The position numbers and the translations under genes are program-made. A DNA stretch of 64,000 bases from contig NZ_VZDQ01000027.1 of NCBI RefSeq assembly GCF_009602435.1, positions 202,265 through 266,264 of the forward strand, written 5' to 3'. Origin of the DNA: Sediminibacillus terrae. Lineage in GTDB: Bacteria > Bacillota > Bacilli > Bacillales > Amphibacillaceae. The notes beneath the pieces are model-generated. The model was given only the letters and a program-made list of their open reading frames with translations. It searched no databases and was not told the origin of the DNA. Below, piece after piece: positions 42,368-51,883 of this stretch (positions within the stretch are counted from its first letter, which is position 1; every line of letters begins with the position of its first letter).

Positions 42368-42788
42368 GTAGTTTCTCCTTATCATCAATGTTTTTTTCAT
42401 TCTAACACTCATTTATTTGAAAATCATTTTTAATACAGGTAGAATTAGGGCATAGAGTGTGATAAGATTTATTAATCCATTGAATGCTTGCCAAAGAAGC
42501 CTCTTTCGAGAAGGTGAAGGAAGGCTTTTTCATTTGCAGCAGAGCGTATTTTCAAGAAAGAACAAAAAACTGGACGCAACAGGGATGAATCGCCTGGTTT
42601 TTTCATCACACGGCAGGAATGTGGAACTTGAAAACAGAAGTCGATTCGACACAAACGAATTGTTTAAATAGATGTAATTGTTTCTAAGAGCGGTTTAGAA
42701 GCCAAGAGGATCGGCTTGAAGGACAAGTTCTCAAATCGTGCTGAATACGTGCATATGAGAATTTTGTTAAAAGGAGTAGAAAAAAATA

Positions 42789-44270
42789 GTGACAACTTTT
42801 AAATCATTAGACATATCCAACCCAATTATGAAGGCCTTGGAAAAGATGGGGTTTGAAGAGGCAACCCCGATTCAGGCAGAGACCATTCCGCTGGCCAAGC
42901 AAGGGAACGACGTCATTGGGCAGGCTCAGACAGGTACTGGGAAAACAGCTGCTTTCGGAATCCCGATGATTGAGAAAATCGACCAAGACCTGAAGCGGAT
43001 TCAGGGACTTGTCGTAGCACCGACGAGGGAGCTTGCTATCCAAGTCGGCGAAGAAATCAACAGGCTGGGACGCTTCAAAGGAGTAAGGACATTGCCTGTC
43101 TATGGTGGACAGCATATGGAACGTCAAATCCGAGCGTTGAAGGATGGCCCCCATATTGTGGTGGCAACACCAGGACGTCTGCTGGATCATATCCGAAGAA
43201 AGACCATCAATATCAGCAACGTGCATACGGCCGTATTGGACGAAGCCGACGAAATGCTGAACATGGGCTTTATCGATGATATCCGCGATATTTTGAAGGC
43301 AATTCCGGAACAGCGCCAGACCTTGCTGTTTTCGGCTACGATGCCAAAAGAAATCCGGGATATCGCCACAACCCTGATGAAAAAGCCGGAAGAAGTCCGG
43401 GTAAAGGCAAAAGAAATGACGGTCGAGAATATCGATCAGTTCTTTGTGGAAGTCCATGAAAAACAGAAGTTTGATACATTGACCAATCTGTTGGACATCC
43501 ATGTTCCCGATCTGGCCATCATTTTTGGCAGAACGAAAAAACGTGTCGATGAAGTGACAGAAGGCTTGCAGGCACGCGGTTTCCGAGCAGAAGGCATCCA
43601 TGGTGACCTGACCCAGGGCAAACGGATGTCCGTCCTCAACAAATTCAAAAACGGACGCATTGAAATTCTTGTGGCCACAGACGTAGCGGCAAGAGGATTG
43701 GATATTTCGGGTGTCACCCATGTGTACAACTTCGACGTACCACAGGACCCGGAAAGCTACGTGCACCGGATCGGACGTACCGGAAGAGCTGGTAAAGGCG
43801 GTGAAGCAGTTTCTTTCATCACACCTAGAGAGATGCCGCATTTGCATTTGATCGAAAAAGTAACCAAGGGTAAAATCAAACGGCTACAAGCTCCGTCCAC
43901 GGACGAAGCGCTGCGCGGCCAGCAGCAAGTGACGGTCGACAAGATGCAGACAACGATTGAAAAACAGGACTTGCAGTCTTACCGGGAAACAGCCAATGAA
44001 TTGTTGAGTCAGTATGATTCCGTGACAATCGTGTCAGCTGCCTTGAAACTGTTGACCAAAGAACGTCGCAATGCGCCGGTCAAACTGACTTCGATTGCGC
44101 CTGTCAGCGTAAAGCAGGCTCATAAAGATAAAAACAAGAAAAAGTATCGTGGTAACGATAAACGGAACTATTCGCGCAAAGGCAAGCCATCCGGCAAGCC
44201 TTCCCGCAACCGCAAGTTCCAAAATAAGCGTAATTCAAACAACAATCGCGGCCAGAACAACTATAAATAA
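42789..44270 (+). CDS. cshA: DEAD-box ATP-dependent RNA helicase CshA
   Basis: The 493-residue RNA helicase works in mRNA decay and ribosome assembly. It has the Q-motif ([13 protein letters not shown]), Walker A AQTGTGKT (about 44-51), motif Ia [14 protein letters not shown] ([11 protein letters not shown]), [28 protein letters not shown] and [12 protein letters not shown]. The C-terminal region (about 425-493) is basic and rich in Arg, Lys and Asn, typical of CshA. The GTG start follows AAAAGGAG at 42771. The upstream ~375 bases may form a long cold-responsive leader; a weak hairpin with TTTTT is at 42497-42531. Sits in the B. subtilis-like order with ydbS-ydbT. Confidence 0.93.
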   Translation: MTTFKSLDISNPIMKALEKMGFEEATPIQAETIPLAKQGNDVIGQAQTGTGKTAAFGIPMIEKIDQDLKRIQGLVVAPTRELAIQVGEEINRLGRFKGVRTLPVYGGQHMERQIRALKDGPHIVVATPGRLLDHIRRKTINISNVHTAVLDEADEMLNMGFIDDIRDILKAIPEQRQTLLFSATMPKEIRDIATTLMKKPEEVRVKAKEMTVENIDQFFVEVHEKQKFDTLTNLLDIHVPDLAIIFGRTKKRVDEVTEGLQARGFRAEGIHGDLTQGKRMSVLNKFKNGRIEILVATDVAARGLDISGVTHVYNFDVPQDPESYVHRIGRTGRAGKGGEAVSFITPREMPHLHLIEKVTKGKIKRLQAPSTDEALRGQQQVTVDKMQTTIEKQDLQSYRETANELLSQYDSVTIVSAALKLLTKERRNAPVKLTSIAPVSVKQAHKDKNKKKYRGNDKRNYSRKGKPSGKPSRNRKFQNKRNSNNNRGQNNYK

Positions 44271-44279
44271 AATAGAAAT

Positions 44280-44361
44280 GGCTGGGACAAAAGCATAGTG
44301 ACCAAAGCAAAAACCGAACGAAGATTCGAAGCCCTAAGCATTCGAATCCGTTCGGTTTTTC
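44280..44361 (+). repeat. R1 palindromic repeat; probable cshA terminator
   Basis: GGCTGGGACAAAAGCATAGT lead, then AAAACCGAACG-AAGATTCGAA and TTCGAAT-CCGTTCGGTTTTT. It starts 10 bases after the stop of cshA. Confidence 0.82.
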
Positions 44362-44416
44362 TATTTATTTAAGATAAGGTAAACATACCCGGTTGATTAT
44401 TTCTTTCATTCTGTTG

Positions 44417-44567
44417 TTTGATGTGTGCATCCCCTACGCTACGGCAAGATACTACGCTTTCCACGGGCACGGCTTCAACTTCCTCAGTAAGCAAAAGACG
44501 CTTACTTGCGGGATTTTCAGCTCGTGCTGTTCCCGTAGGAGTCTCCGTATCTTGCCTTCGCTATGAT
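44417..44567. repeat. R2 dispersed element
   Basis: GTTTGATGTGTGC, AAGATACTACGCTTTCC, GGGCACGGCTTCAACTTCCT, GCGGGATTTTCAGCTCGTGCTG and GGAGTCTCCGTATCTTGCC match the copy at 15645. R1 and R2 follow one another at both sites. Confidence 0.78.
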
Positions 44568-44748
44568 AGAGTGTTCTGTTCAAAAGGATTGTGCAATTTT
44601 ATTAGATGAATAGTGGTAACTAAACATCTTTTACAAAATGGAAAGACTCTCTTGGAAAGACTCTCTGTGTATAAAATAGAAAAGTCAGTTAAGAACAAAG
44701 GATATTTCCATGTTTTATTGATATAAAGCTTCGAAGCGCACTTGTTCA

Positions 44749-44877
44749 ACGGAGGCAAGGTACATAGACTCCAGCGGGAACAGCACGAGCTGAAGATCCA
44801 CTTGGTAAAGTGTTGTTCTTTACCAAATTAGCTGAAGCCGTGCCCGCGGAAAGCGAAGTACCTTGCCGGAGTGGGTA
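44749..44877. repeat. R2 dispersed element, inverted copy
   Basis: On the plus strand: GGAGGCAAGGTACATAGACTCC, AGCGGGAACAGCACGAGCTGAA, GCTGAAGCCGTGCCCGCGGAA and AGCGAAGTACCTTGCCGGAG. It is the reverse complement of R2 and faces the copy at 44417, giving a possible ~440 bp hairpin. Confidence 0.75.
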
Positions 44878-45157
44878 CCTGTACCATTCTTAAAGAAAGT
44901 GTCTGAAGTATTTTTATCCCGGAATGGACCGCATGTAAAGCTTCTTAAGCAAGCAGAAAATAACTGTCCTTTCATCGGATTATTAGCTTAAGTAAGGCAT
45001 GTTGAATACTTTCTCCATGCACAGGGATAACTGTGAAAATGAAACCCAAACTCTCTTTGTACCGTATTTACTAGAAGGCATTGTATGGTACGATGCTAAT
45101 AGAAAGCAATACGGCTCCCTTGGCGAGTTGGGGGCCGGGAAGGCTGGTGAAAAAACA

Positions 45158-45637
45158 GTGCGACAACCACCTGAGAATTTTATTGCGAAAGAAGCAGTGA
45201 AGGTTTGGAGAATCACGGCTCTTATCCCTACTGTCATTTTATGGATCGTTTTAATCGTGCTTACTTTTTTTGCGGGGAAGTTTTCTATTCCGATTTGGGT
45301 TGTCCTCGTCGCTTGGGCAGTAATGGCTGTCGATACATATATTACAGTGTATCTGATACCTGCCATAAAATGGCGCAGATGGAGGTATCAAGTATTTGAG
45401 CAGGAAATCGATATCCAGCATGGGATTCTGATCATAAAACGGACACTTGTCCCGATGATCCGGGTCCAGCATGTCGATACCAAACAAGGGCCGCTGCTGA
45501 AGCGGTTCAAATTGGCGACTGTGACCATATCGACCGCAGCCACTACCCATGAAATCCCCGCGCTGCTCGAAGAAGAGGCCTCTGCTTTAAGGGATAAAAT
45601 CTCCCGGCTGGCAAGGGTGGATGAAGATGATGTCTGA
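45158..45637 (+). CDS. ydbS: YdbS-like membrane protein with bacterial PH domain
   Basis: The 159-residue protein equals the length of B. subtilis YdbS. It has two N-terminal transmembrane helices (about 17-37 and 42-65) and a bPH2 domain (about 70-150) with WRYQVFEQEIDIQHGILIIKRTLVPMIRVQHVDTKQGPL. The GTG at 45158 is chosen to match the family; the frame is open further upstream to 44999 without a better site. Its stop overlaps the ydbT-like gene. In B. subtilis, YdbS and YdbT support resistance to certain antimicrobial peptides. Confidence 0.85.
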   Translation: MRQPPENFIAKEAVKVWRITALIPTVILWIVLIVLTFFAGKFSIPIWVVLVAWAVMAVDTYITVYLIPAIKWRRWRYQVFEQEIDIQHGILIIKRTLVPMIRVQHVDTKQGPLLKRFKLATVTISTAATTHEIPALLEEEASALRDKISRLARVDEDDV

Positions 45638-47075
45638 AGCAAAACGGATGCACCCTGCTGCCACGATATTTAACTTCATCGCCATGATCAAAGATGTTCT
45701 TGTCCCGGCCGTGATTGGTTCGTTTGCCCTGATCCGCAACATCGATGCAGCACCCTGGGTCTGGGTACTGGTCATTTTGGGGCTGCTGCTCATAATGGTT
45801 GCTGCCAGCTTCCTATCCTGGTACCGATTCACTTATCGAATCGAAGGAGACGAGCTCCGGATCGAATCCGGCATTTTTATCCGGAAAAAGCGGTACATCT
45901 CCAAAAACCGGATCCAGTCGATCGATCTCACGGCTGGTGTCATCCACCGTCTCTTCGGGCTCGTAAAAGTGGAAGTACAAACGGCGGGAAGCGATAATTC
46001 AGCGGAAGCTGGATTGAAAGCAGTATCCAGGAGACAAGGAGAACTGTTGAGGGAAGCGTTGAAAGGGGAAAAAGCAGAGCCGGCTGGCAAAGTCGAGGAT
46101 CCGACAGAGCCTGTGAAACCAAAGGCGGTTACACAACGGACAATCGGATGGAAGCGTCTGCTGCTTGCAGCGACGACATCCGGAGGGATAGGTGTTTTCT
46201 TATCTTTATTTGCTGTATTCGGTTCACAAGTGAACCAAATCATCCCGGATGGATTTTTCACGAATGTCTATAACTGGGCTGTTCACTTAAGCATTGTAAT
46301 CCTTCTCGTTTTGGTTTTGCTCGTTTGTGTGGGGATATGGTTGATGGCGATAGCTGGCACGTTACTGCGCTACAGCTATTTCACTATCCGCAAGTATGAA
46401 AATGAATTGTTCATCACGCGTGGTTTGCTGGAGAAAAAGCAGGTGACCGTTCCACTGAATCGAATTCAAGGGATTCGCATCCAAGAAAATATTTTCCGGC
46501 AGCCGCTCGGTTATGCGGCGGTTTATGTAGAGGTCGCCGGAGGTGCACTGGATAAAAACGACGATTTTTCGATTGCACTGTTCCCGTTATTAAAAAGAAC
46601 AGAGATACAGTCATTTGTCCAGGAGTATCTGCCGGGATTCCAGATTGAAGAGGAATGGGAGCAGCTTCCGGTACGTTCAGCCCGCAGATTTATTCTGCGC
46701 AGTACGCTTCCGGTTGTGGCAATTGCAGCTCCCTTATTGTACTTTTTTCCGCTTTTTAGCTGGATGGCTCTGATAATTATAGCCGCAGCTGCCGTATTGG
46801 GCTACCTCCGATTCAAAGATGCCGGTTTTAGCATCAACGAAAAGCAGCTGTCATTCCGCTCGCGGATGTTGAGCAGGGAAATAATCGTGGTGGACAGGAA
46901 ACGGATACAGTCCCTGTCCACCTCCAATCACTGGTTTCAAAGGAGAAAATCATTGCAGACGGTTTATTTTTCGATTGCCTCACACAGTGGTGTAGGGAAG
47001 AGCTTCCTCGTAAAGGATATGGAAAATGGGGATGCAGAAGCCATTCGGGATTGGTATTCCTTTCATTCCGACTAG
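45627..47075 (+). CDS. ydbT: YdbT-like membrane protein with repeated PH domains
   Basis: The ~482-residue protein has three bPH2 segments: about 55-135, 235-330 and 395-470. It carries pairs of helices between them (about 15-55, 165-230 and 345-385). The repeated signature is the helix-to-strand pattern FTYRIEGDELRIESGIFIRKKRYISKNRIQSIDLTAGV, RKYENELFITRGLLEKKQVTVPLNRIQGIR and FSINEKQLSFRSRMLSREIIVVDRKRIQSL. It forms an operon with ydbS, overlapping by about 11 bases. Start codons at 45627 and 45630 both fit the GGGTGG site better than 45621. Confidence 0.87.
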   Translation: MMSEAKRMHPAATIFNFIAMIKDVLVPAVIGSFALIRNIDAAPWVWVLVILGLLLIMVAASFLSWYRFTYRIEGDELRIESGIFIRKKRYISKNRIQSIDLTAGVIHRLFGLVKVEVQTAGSDNSAEAGLKAVSRRQGELLREALKGEKAEPAGKVEDPTEPVKPKAVTQRTIGWKRLLLAATTSGGIGVFLSLFAVFGSQVNQIIPDGFFTNVYNWAVHLSIVILLVLVLLVCVGIWLMAIAGTLLRYSYFTIRKYENELFITRGLLEKKQVTVPLNRIQGIRIQENIFRQPLGYAAVYVEVAGGALDKNDDFSIALFPLLKRTEIQSFVQEYLPGFQIEEEWEQLPVRSARRFILRSTLPVVAIAAPLLYFFPLFSWMALIIIAAAAVLGYLRFKDAGFSINEKQLSFRSRMLSREIIVVDRKRIQSLSTSNHWFQRRKSLQTVYFSIASHSGVGKSFLVKDMENGDAEAIRDWYSFHSD

Positions 47076-47112
47076 GGAGTAGAAAAGAAATAACAGATGG
47101 AATCATTCTACT

Positions 47113-47165
47113 TCGGCAAGGTACTCCGCTACCAGTGGGCATGGTTCAGCGTAAGGCTCAGTATA
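47113..47165. repeat. Degenerate R2-like fragment
   Basis: CGGCAAGGTACTCCGCTACC and GTGGGCATGGTTCAGCG resemble the R2 body. An R1 palindrome follows at 47222. Nothing else is seen in 47076-47410. Confidence 0.4.
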
Positions 47166-47221
47166 TTACCGGAGCACTGAGAGAAACCTCACACTACGGC
47201 ATAAAAAGAAGTCGCGGTTAT

Positions 47222-47282
47222 GAAAAATCAAAAAACCGAACGAATTCGACTATTTAACATTTCGAATATCGTTCGGTTTTTG
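47222..47282. repeat. R1 palindromic repeat
   Basis: AAAAACCGAACGAATTCGA and TTCGAATATCGTTCGGTTTTTGG. It lies between converging ydbT and the rhomboid gene. Confidence 0.75.
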
Positions 47283-47410
47283 GTTTGGCCATCGTGCTTC
47301 TGCCCCAGCCACTTTTATTCGCCCCTCCCGGCAAAGAACAGAATGAAAAGGGACAAGGAGATCAAAACCCCGAAGCAACGGACCGTTCTCTTTCTACTTT
47401 TTAACTTCCG

Positions 47411-48172
47411 CTAAAAAAACCTTCCCAACACACCTAAAACAACCAATAATCCGATAAAAACCCACAAAGCAGGAACAAGATACTTTTTCCATGGAATCCT
47501 TCGTTTGTTCCAGCGGTTCGGATCAAAGTGTATGTCGCCATCCTGGGTGCGGGAACGCTTATTCCGCCACATGGCGAACGGCTTGACATTGTTTAAGAAA
47601 ATCGGTGCCAGCGCCAGTCCTCCGATGAAACCGAACAGGTGACCGAGTATGTTGATTCCTGGACGCAGGAAGGTCATAATCAGTCCGATAATCAAAATGG
47701 TGGTTACAATTTGGGCATTGGCCCGGTCGATTAAATGCTTGCGGAAAAATACCATATACATGTACATTCCGAACAATCCATAGATTGCTCCCGAAGCTCC
47801 GACATGGACATAGTAAGCAGATGGATCGACAATAAAGGTAAATAGATTGCCGGCGAATCCGGTCAATAGGTAAATCAATAAAAACCGCAGTTTTCCGGTC
47901 ATCTGCTCCAGAGCAGGACCGAAAAGCACAAGTGAAAAGGAATTGAACAGTACGTGCATGACACCGTTTGGATCGTGAAGGAATATCGGCGTGATCAGCC
48001 GCCAATATTCGCCGTTTTCGATAAACAGATTGACCCCGGCGCCCATCTGGAACAGCGGTCTCCCCGGCCCCAAGATAACGAGAAGCCAGACGACAAGTTG
48101 TATGGCAACGAGTGCTGTGACTACCGGATAAAAACGGATAAAATCTCGAAAGCTTTCATTTCTGATGAACAT
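47411..48172 (-). CDS. Rhomboid family intramembrane serine protease (YdcA-like)
   Basis: The 253-residue protease has six helices. The catalytic Ser is in GASGAIYGLFGMYMY (about 125) and His in GHLFGFIGGLALAP (about 178), with the HLFFNxFS-like segment VMHVLFNSFSLVLFGPALE before. It cleaves membrane proteins within the bilayer. Its ATG at 48172 follows AAAGGGG; a frame to 48247 is not supported. It is divergent from acpS, as ydcA is in B. subtilis. The C-terminus holds a charged loop and one more helix. Its substrate is not known. Confidence 0.9.
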   Translation of the reverse strand: MFIRNESFRDFIRFYPVVTALVAIQLVVWLLVILGPGRPLFQMGAGVNLFIENGEYWRLITPIFLHDPNGVMHVLFNSFSLVLFGPALEQMTGKLRFLLIYLLTGFAGNLFTFIVDPSAYYVHVGASGAIYGLFGMYMYMVFFRKHLIDRANAQIVTTILIIGLIMTFLRPGINILGHLFGFIGGLALAPIFLNNVKPFAMWRNKRSRTQDGDIHFDPNRWNKRRIPWKKYLVPALWVFIGLLVVLGVLGRFF

Positions 48173-48503
48173 TTGTCTGCCCCTTTGATTGGTTATGATT
48201 CTACATATGTATAATACTTTACTATTATAGTTATTCACAAACATCACGGATTTCTCCTGCCTGACAAACTCGAATTTTTATTTTCTCCTTTTCTCCGTCT
48301 CCTTTGTCCTTTGCGGACGATGAACGTCGCTGCCGGATCAATCCTTGACCCCAGAAGTGGTAAATGGCTGCTCCTGTTAAGGTAATCATTTGGCAAATGC
48401 TCCCCTTTAGTCAGGCAAAAAGATGCCGGGGCACGCTTTCTCCTAGAGAAACGCCCTGTCAGCAGTTATACTGATGGTAGATGAATGAAAAGGTTGGGAT
48501 TGG

Positions 48504-48860
48504 ATGATTGTCGGGATTGGAATCGATATAATCGAGTTGGACAGAATCCGGAACAGTTTTTTAAGAAACCCACGGCTGGCGGAACGGGTATTAACAGAAA
48601 ATGAGCTGGATGTATTACGGAAACTAGAAGCTCCGGGGAGACAGGTCGAATATTTAGCGGGAAGATTCGCTGCAAAAGAAGCTTACGCGAAGGCGCTTGG
48701 AACCGGGCTTGGAAAGCTTAGCTTTCAGGAAATCGAGGTCATGTCCGATGAAAAGGGAGCGCCGCAGCTGAACGTCAGGGATGAGCATGATCGGAATTTG
48801 TTCTTGTCGATTTCCCACAGTCGGGAGTATGCGGTGGCACAAGTGGTCATCGAAGCATAG
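48504..48860 (+). CDS. acpS: Holo-[acyl-carrier-protein] synthase
   Basis: The 118-residue phosphopantetheinyl transferase converts apo-ACP to holo-ACP with coenzyme A. It has the metal-binding [11 protein letters not shown] (Asp8), the [16 protein letters not shown] motif (Glu57, Lys61) and the [15 protein letters not shown] end. It sits as the first gene of an acpS-nnr-ydcC-alr-ndoAI-ndoA run. The 330-base region upstream, divergent from the rhomboid gene, holds no gene. Length and motifs are normal. Confidence 0.93.
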   Translation: MIVGIGIDIIELDRIRNSFLRNPRLAERVLTENELDVLRKLEAPGRQVEYLAGRFAAKEAYAKALGTGLGKLSFQEIEVMSDEKGAPQLNVRDEHDRNLFLSISHSREYAVAQVVIEA

Positions 48861-48994
48861 GCACGTCAAAGGATATTTCTTCAACATTGGATGAAAAGCA
48901 AGCAAATGTGGACTTTTTCTACAGGTTGTCAGGCTAGTCTGCATATTCGCATAGGTTGTCTCATAATATTTTAGTGCGGGTAGGAGGGAACATT

Positions 48995-50509
48995 GTGCAT
49001 ATTGTCACCGCAAAAGAAATGTACGAAGCTGATCGTTATGCAATGGAAACGATAGGAATCGAAGGGAAACTGCTGATGGAAAACGCCGGCAGGGCGGTTG
49101 CTGATAAAGCCGAAGAACGGATGACCAAAACCATGCGTGTGCTGGTGGTGTGTGGAAGTGGCAGCAACGGCGGAGACGGGTTCGTGATTGCCAGGACTCT
49201 GCTGGATAGAGGATATACTGTTCGAGTATTCCAGCTTGCCCCAGACGGGAAAATCACCGGTGATGCGGCTTATCACAAACGCCTCTATCAGACCATCGGC
49301 GGAAAAATCGAGCGGCGGGAAAGCGGCGCCAGTCTGGCTGTGGCTTTGCAGGAAAGTGATGCGGTCATCGATGCAATGCTTGGAATCGGGGCAACAGGAA
49401 AGCTGCGACCTCCATATGATGAGGCGGTTGAAAGAATCAACCAAGCTGACCTGCCGGTAATATCGGTCGATATTCCAAGCGGTGTGCCTGCTGACGAAGG
49501 GCACGATGGGATCACTGGTATAAAAGCCGATCACACAGTGATTGTAGCTGAACCCAAACAAAGCTTGTTCTCCCAGCAGACCGCTTCCTACTATGGAAGC
49601 TGGGAGGTAGTGGATATTGGGATACCATCCCGGGCTTGTGCTGATTCGGGCAGATACGTGTGGGGCATGGAAGAAACACAGTCCCATCTGGGGGAGCGAG
49701 GCCGCTTTTCGCATAAAGGCAGTCATGGTAAAGCGTTGTTGATCGGCGGTTCCCAGGATATGCCCGGTTCGATAACGCTGACAACTAAGGCAGCATTGCG
49801 GGGTGGAGCAGGTCTTGTAACGACAGGGACAGTCCCTCCAGTTATTCCGTCTATTGCTGCCCATTGTGCTGAAGCGACCTATCTTTCCTTGAATGCAGAT
49901 GATCGAGGGCGGATCGCCCTTCAGGATGTCGATGTTTCCGGTTATGATGCATTGGCGATCGGAATGGGGATGGGCCGGGAGCATACAACTGCTGCATTTA
50001 CTAGGAAGTTAGTTTCCGAGGCAAAAATCCCGGTGCTGGTAGATGCTGATGGTCTGCACCACTTGAAACAGGATATGGACATTTTGAAACAGCGTCGCCA
50101 TCCATCGATTCTTACGCCGCATCCTGGTGAAATGGCAATGCTGACGGGATATGGAATCAAGGAAATCATTCAGCGGCCCTTTGCGATTTCCCGGCAATTT
50201 GCCATCGAGTACGGTGTTTATCTAGTACTGAAGGGTTCATTTACCATTGTTACTGATCCGGAGGGGAATCAATGGGTCAATACTTCAGGTAATGCCGGAC
50301 TTGCCAAGGGAGGGAGCGGTGATGCGTTGTCTGGCATATTGCTGGCTCAAGTCATGCAGCAGCAAAGCATCCAGCAGGCATTGTCCATCGGGTGTTACAT
50401 CCATGGCATGTCCGCGGATCAGCAAGTCGCCGGCAGCCATTCCGTGCATGATTTAACAGCCAGTGATGTCATCGATGGACTCGCCTCTGTGTTTCGTACA
50501 CTTTCTTGA
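48995..50509 (+). CDS. nnr: Bifunctional NAD(P)H-hydrate epimerase / ADP-dependent dehydratase
   Basis: The 504-residue NAD(P)H repair enzyme combines an N-terminal YjeF_N epimerase domain (about 1-215), with GSGSNGGDGFVIAR near 50, and a C-terminal ribokinase-like dehydratase domain (about 225-500), with HKGSHGKALLIGG, DADGLHHL, TPHPGEMAMLTG and NAGLAKGGSGDALSGI. The fusion is the usual bacterial form. The GTG at 48995 with AGGAGG gives the standard start MHIVTAKEM; the open frame back to 48956 is not used. Lies between acpS and ydcC as in other Bacillaceae. Confidence 0.92.
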   Translation: MHIVTAKEMYEADRYAMETIGIEGKLLMENAGRAVADKAEERMTKTMRVLVVCGSGSNGGDGFVIARTLLDRGYTVRVFQLAPDGKITGDAAYHKRLYQTIGGKIERRESGASLAVALQESDAVIDAMLGIGATGKLRPPYDEAVERINQADLPVISVDIPSGVPADEGHDGITGIKADHTVIVAEPKQSLFSQQTASYYGSWEVVDIGIPSRACADSGRYVWGMEETQSHLGERGRFSHKGSHGKALLIGGSQDMPGSITLTTKAALRGGAGLVTTGTVPPVIPSIAAHCAEATYLSLNADDRGRIALQDVDVSGYDALAIGMGMGREHTTAAFTRKLVSEAKIPVLVDADGLHHLKQDMDILKQRRHPSILTPHPGEMAMLTGYGIKEIIQRPFAISRQFAIEYGVYLVLKGSFTIVTDPEGNQWVNTSGNAGLAKGGSGDALSGILLAQVMQQQSIQQALSIGCYIHGMSADQQVAGSHSVHDLTASDVIDGLASVFRTLS

Positions 50510-50565
50510 CTCGGACACTTATGCGTTCCCTTTGTCCTTTGAAATGAGACAAAGGAGTTGTGACC

Positions 50566-51585
50566 ATGAGAAAAAAACTCGGATTAGGGGTCATGCTGTT
50601 ATCAGTGATCCTGGTCTTGGCTGCCTGTGGGGAAAAGTCGAAAGAAGATGTGGCGGATAAGTTATCGGGGAATTTAGAGAAAATGAACGGCTACAAGGCG
50701 GAAGCAACCATGAGTCTGCAGACAGGTGAAGAGAGCCAGGCGTTCGACATTGAAATTTCCCACAAAAAGAAAGATTTTTACCGGGTGTTGTTGAAAAACG
50801 AGAAAGATGAAAAGGGCAGTCAAATCATTCTCAAAAATGAAGATGGAGTGTTTGTCCTGACCCCTGCTCTGAACAAAAGCTTCAAATTCAAAAGCGAATG
50901 GCCGAACAACAGCAGCCAGCCTTATCTGTACCAGTCGCTGGTAAAAGATGTATTAGAGGATTCGGAGGCATCTTTCAAAACCACGGAAAATTATTATGTG
51001 TTTGAGACAAAGACGAATTATCAAAATAACAACAATCTTCCATACCAGGAAATCTATTTTGATAAAAAAGCATACACGCCGGTAATGGTGAAAGTGTTGG
51101 ATAAGGATAAAAACCCGGTAGTGGAAGTTCAGTTCTCATCATTCGAACTCGATCCGGAATTTGCCGGAGATGCATTTGAAATCGAAAAAAATATGACCAG
51201 CGGAACATTGGGTATTCCGGTATCTGCTGAAGAAAGTGACAACGGAGAGTTGGAAGTCTTTTATCCATTGGAACGCGCCGGTTCTGAATTGGTGGAAAAG
51301 AAAGAGGTTGAAACGGACAACGGCAAGCGGGTGATTCTATCCTTTGCCGGGGAGAAGAACTTCACACTTGTTCAGGAAAGAGCGGATGCTTATCCTGCCA
51401 GCGCGATGGTTCCGGAGCAGGTCAATGGAGAAATCGTCAACTTAGGTTTCACCATGGGAGCTTTGAGCGAGGCCTCTCTGCAATGGCAGGCCAATGGCAA
51501 TACGTATTATCTAGCCAGTGAGGACCTTACCAAACAGGAAATGATCGAAGTCGCAAGCTCCGTTACAGGACAGGAAATAAAATAA
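50566..51585 (+). CDS. ydcC: YdcC-like lipoprotein (LolA-like fold)
   Basis: The 339-residue lipoprotein has a signal peptide ending at lipobox VLAACGEK. The mature part has the LolA/LolB-like beta-sheet seen in DUF4367/outer-membrane lipoprotein carrier-like proteins, with ADKLSGNLEKMNGYKAEATMSL at its start and DILLKNEDGVFVLTPALNKSFKF-like strand pattern. In B. subtilis YdcC is a sporulation-related lipoprotein. The ATG at 50566 follows AAAGGAG. A terminator follows, so alr probably has its own promoter. Confidence 0.85.
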   Translation: MRKKLGLGVMLLSVILVLAACGEKSKEDVADKLSGNLEKMNGYKAEATMSLQTGEESQAFDIEISHKKKDFYRVLLKNEKDEKGSQIILKNEDGVFVLTPALNKSFKFKSEWPNNSSQPYLYQSLVKDVLEDSEASFKTTENYYVFETKTNYQNNNNLPYQEIYFDKKAYTPVMVKVLDKDKNPVVEVQFSSFELDPEFAGDAFEIEKNMTSGTLGIPVSAEESDNGELEVFYPLERAGSELVEKKEVETDNGKRVILSFAGEKNFTLVQERADAYPASAMVPEQVNGEIVNLGFTMGALSEASLQWQANGNTYYLASEDLTKQEMIEVASSVTGQEIK

Positions 51586-51593
51586 AATTCGCT

Positions 51594-51628
51594 AGCAGGC
51601 TCCATTACCGGGTCTGCTTTATTTTTTT
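51594..51628 (+). terminator. Terminator after ydcC
   Basis: AGCAGGCTC pairs with GGGTCTGCT (one mismatch-like wobble), then TTATTTTTTT. Confidence 0.65.
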
Positions 51629-51883
51629 GCGGAAGTTGGTGGAGACGCCATCTTCAGGGGATTGCTTTTCATGAATTATGGAAACAAACGCCGCTTTTTC
51701 TGAATGGTTGTTGAGTATGTGCGGCGATTTCATGCTGTCGAAGTATCCCTGAGCTAATCGGATGGCAATAATTATGGGAAAGAAGCTTTTGGGCAGCATA
51801 TTTTCGTGGCAACCCACTGTTATCGCTATACGGTGCCGAACTGTTTCTGATACGATAGAAGAAAAAGGATAGGAGAGGTCATC

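Noticed and set aside
48173..48503. Possible small gene between rhomboid and acpS
   Set aside because: No frame with a start, ribosome site and useful length; likely promoters only.
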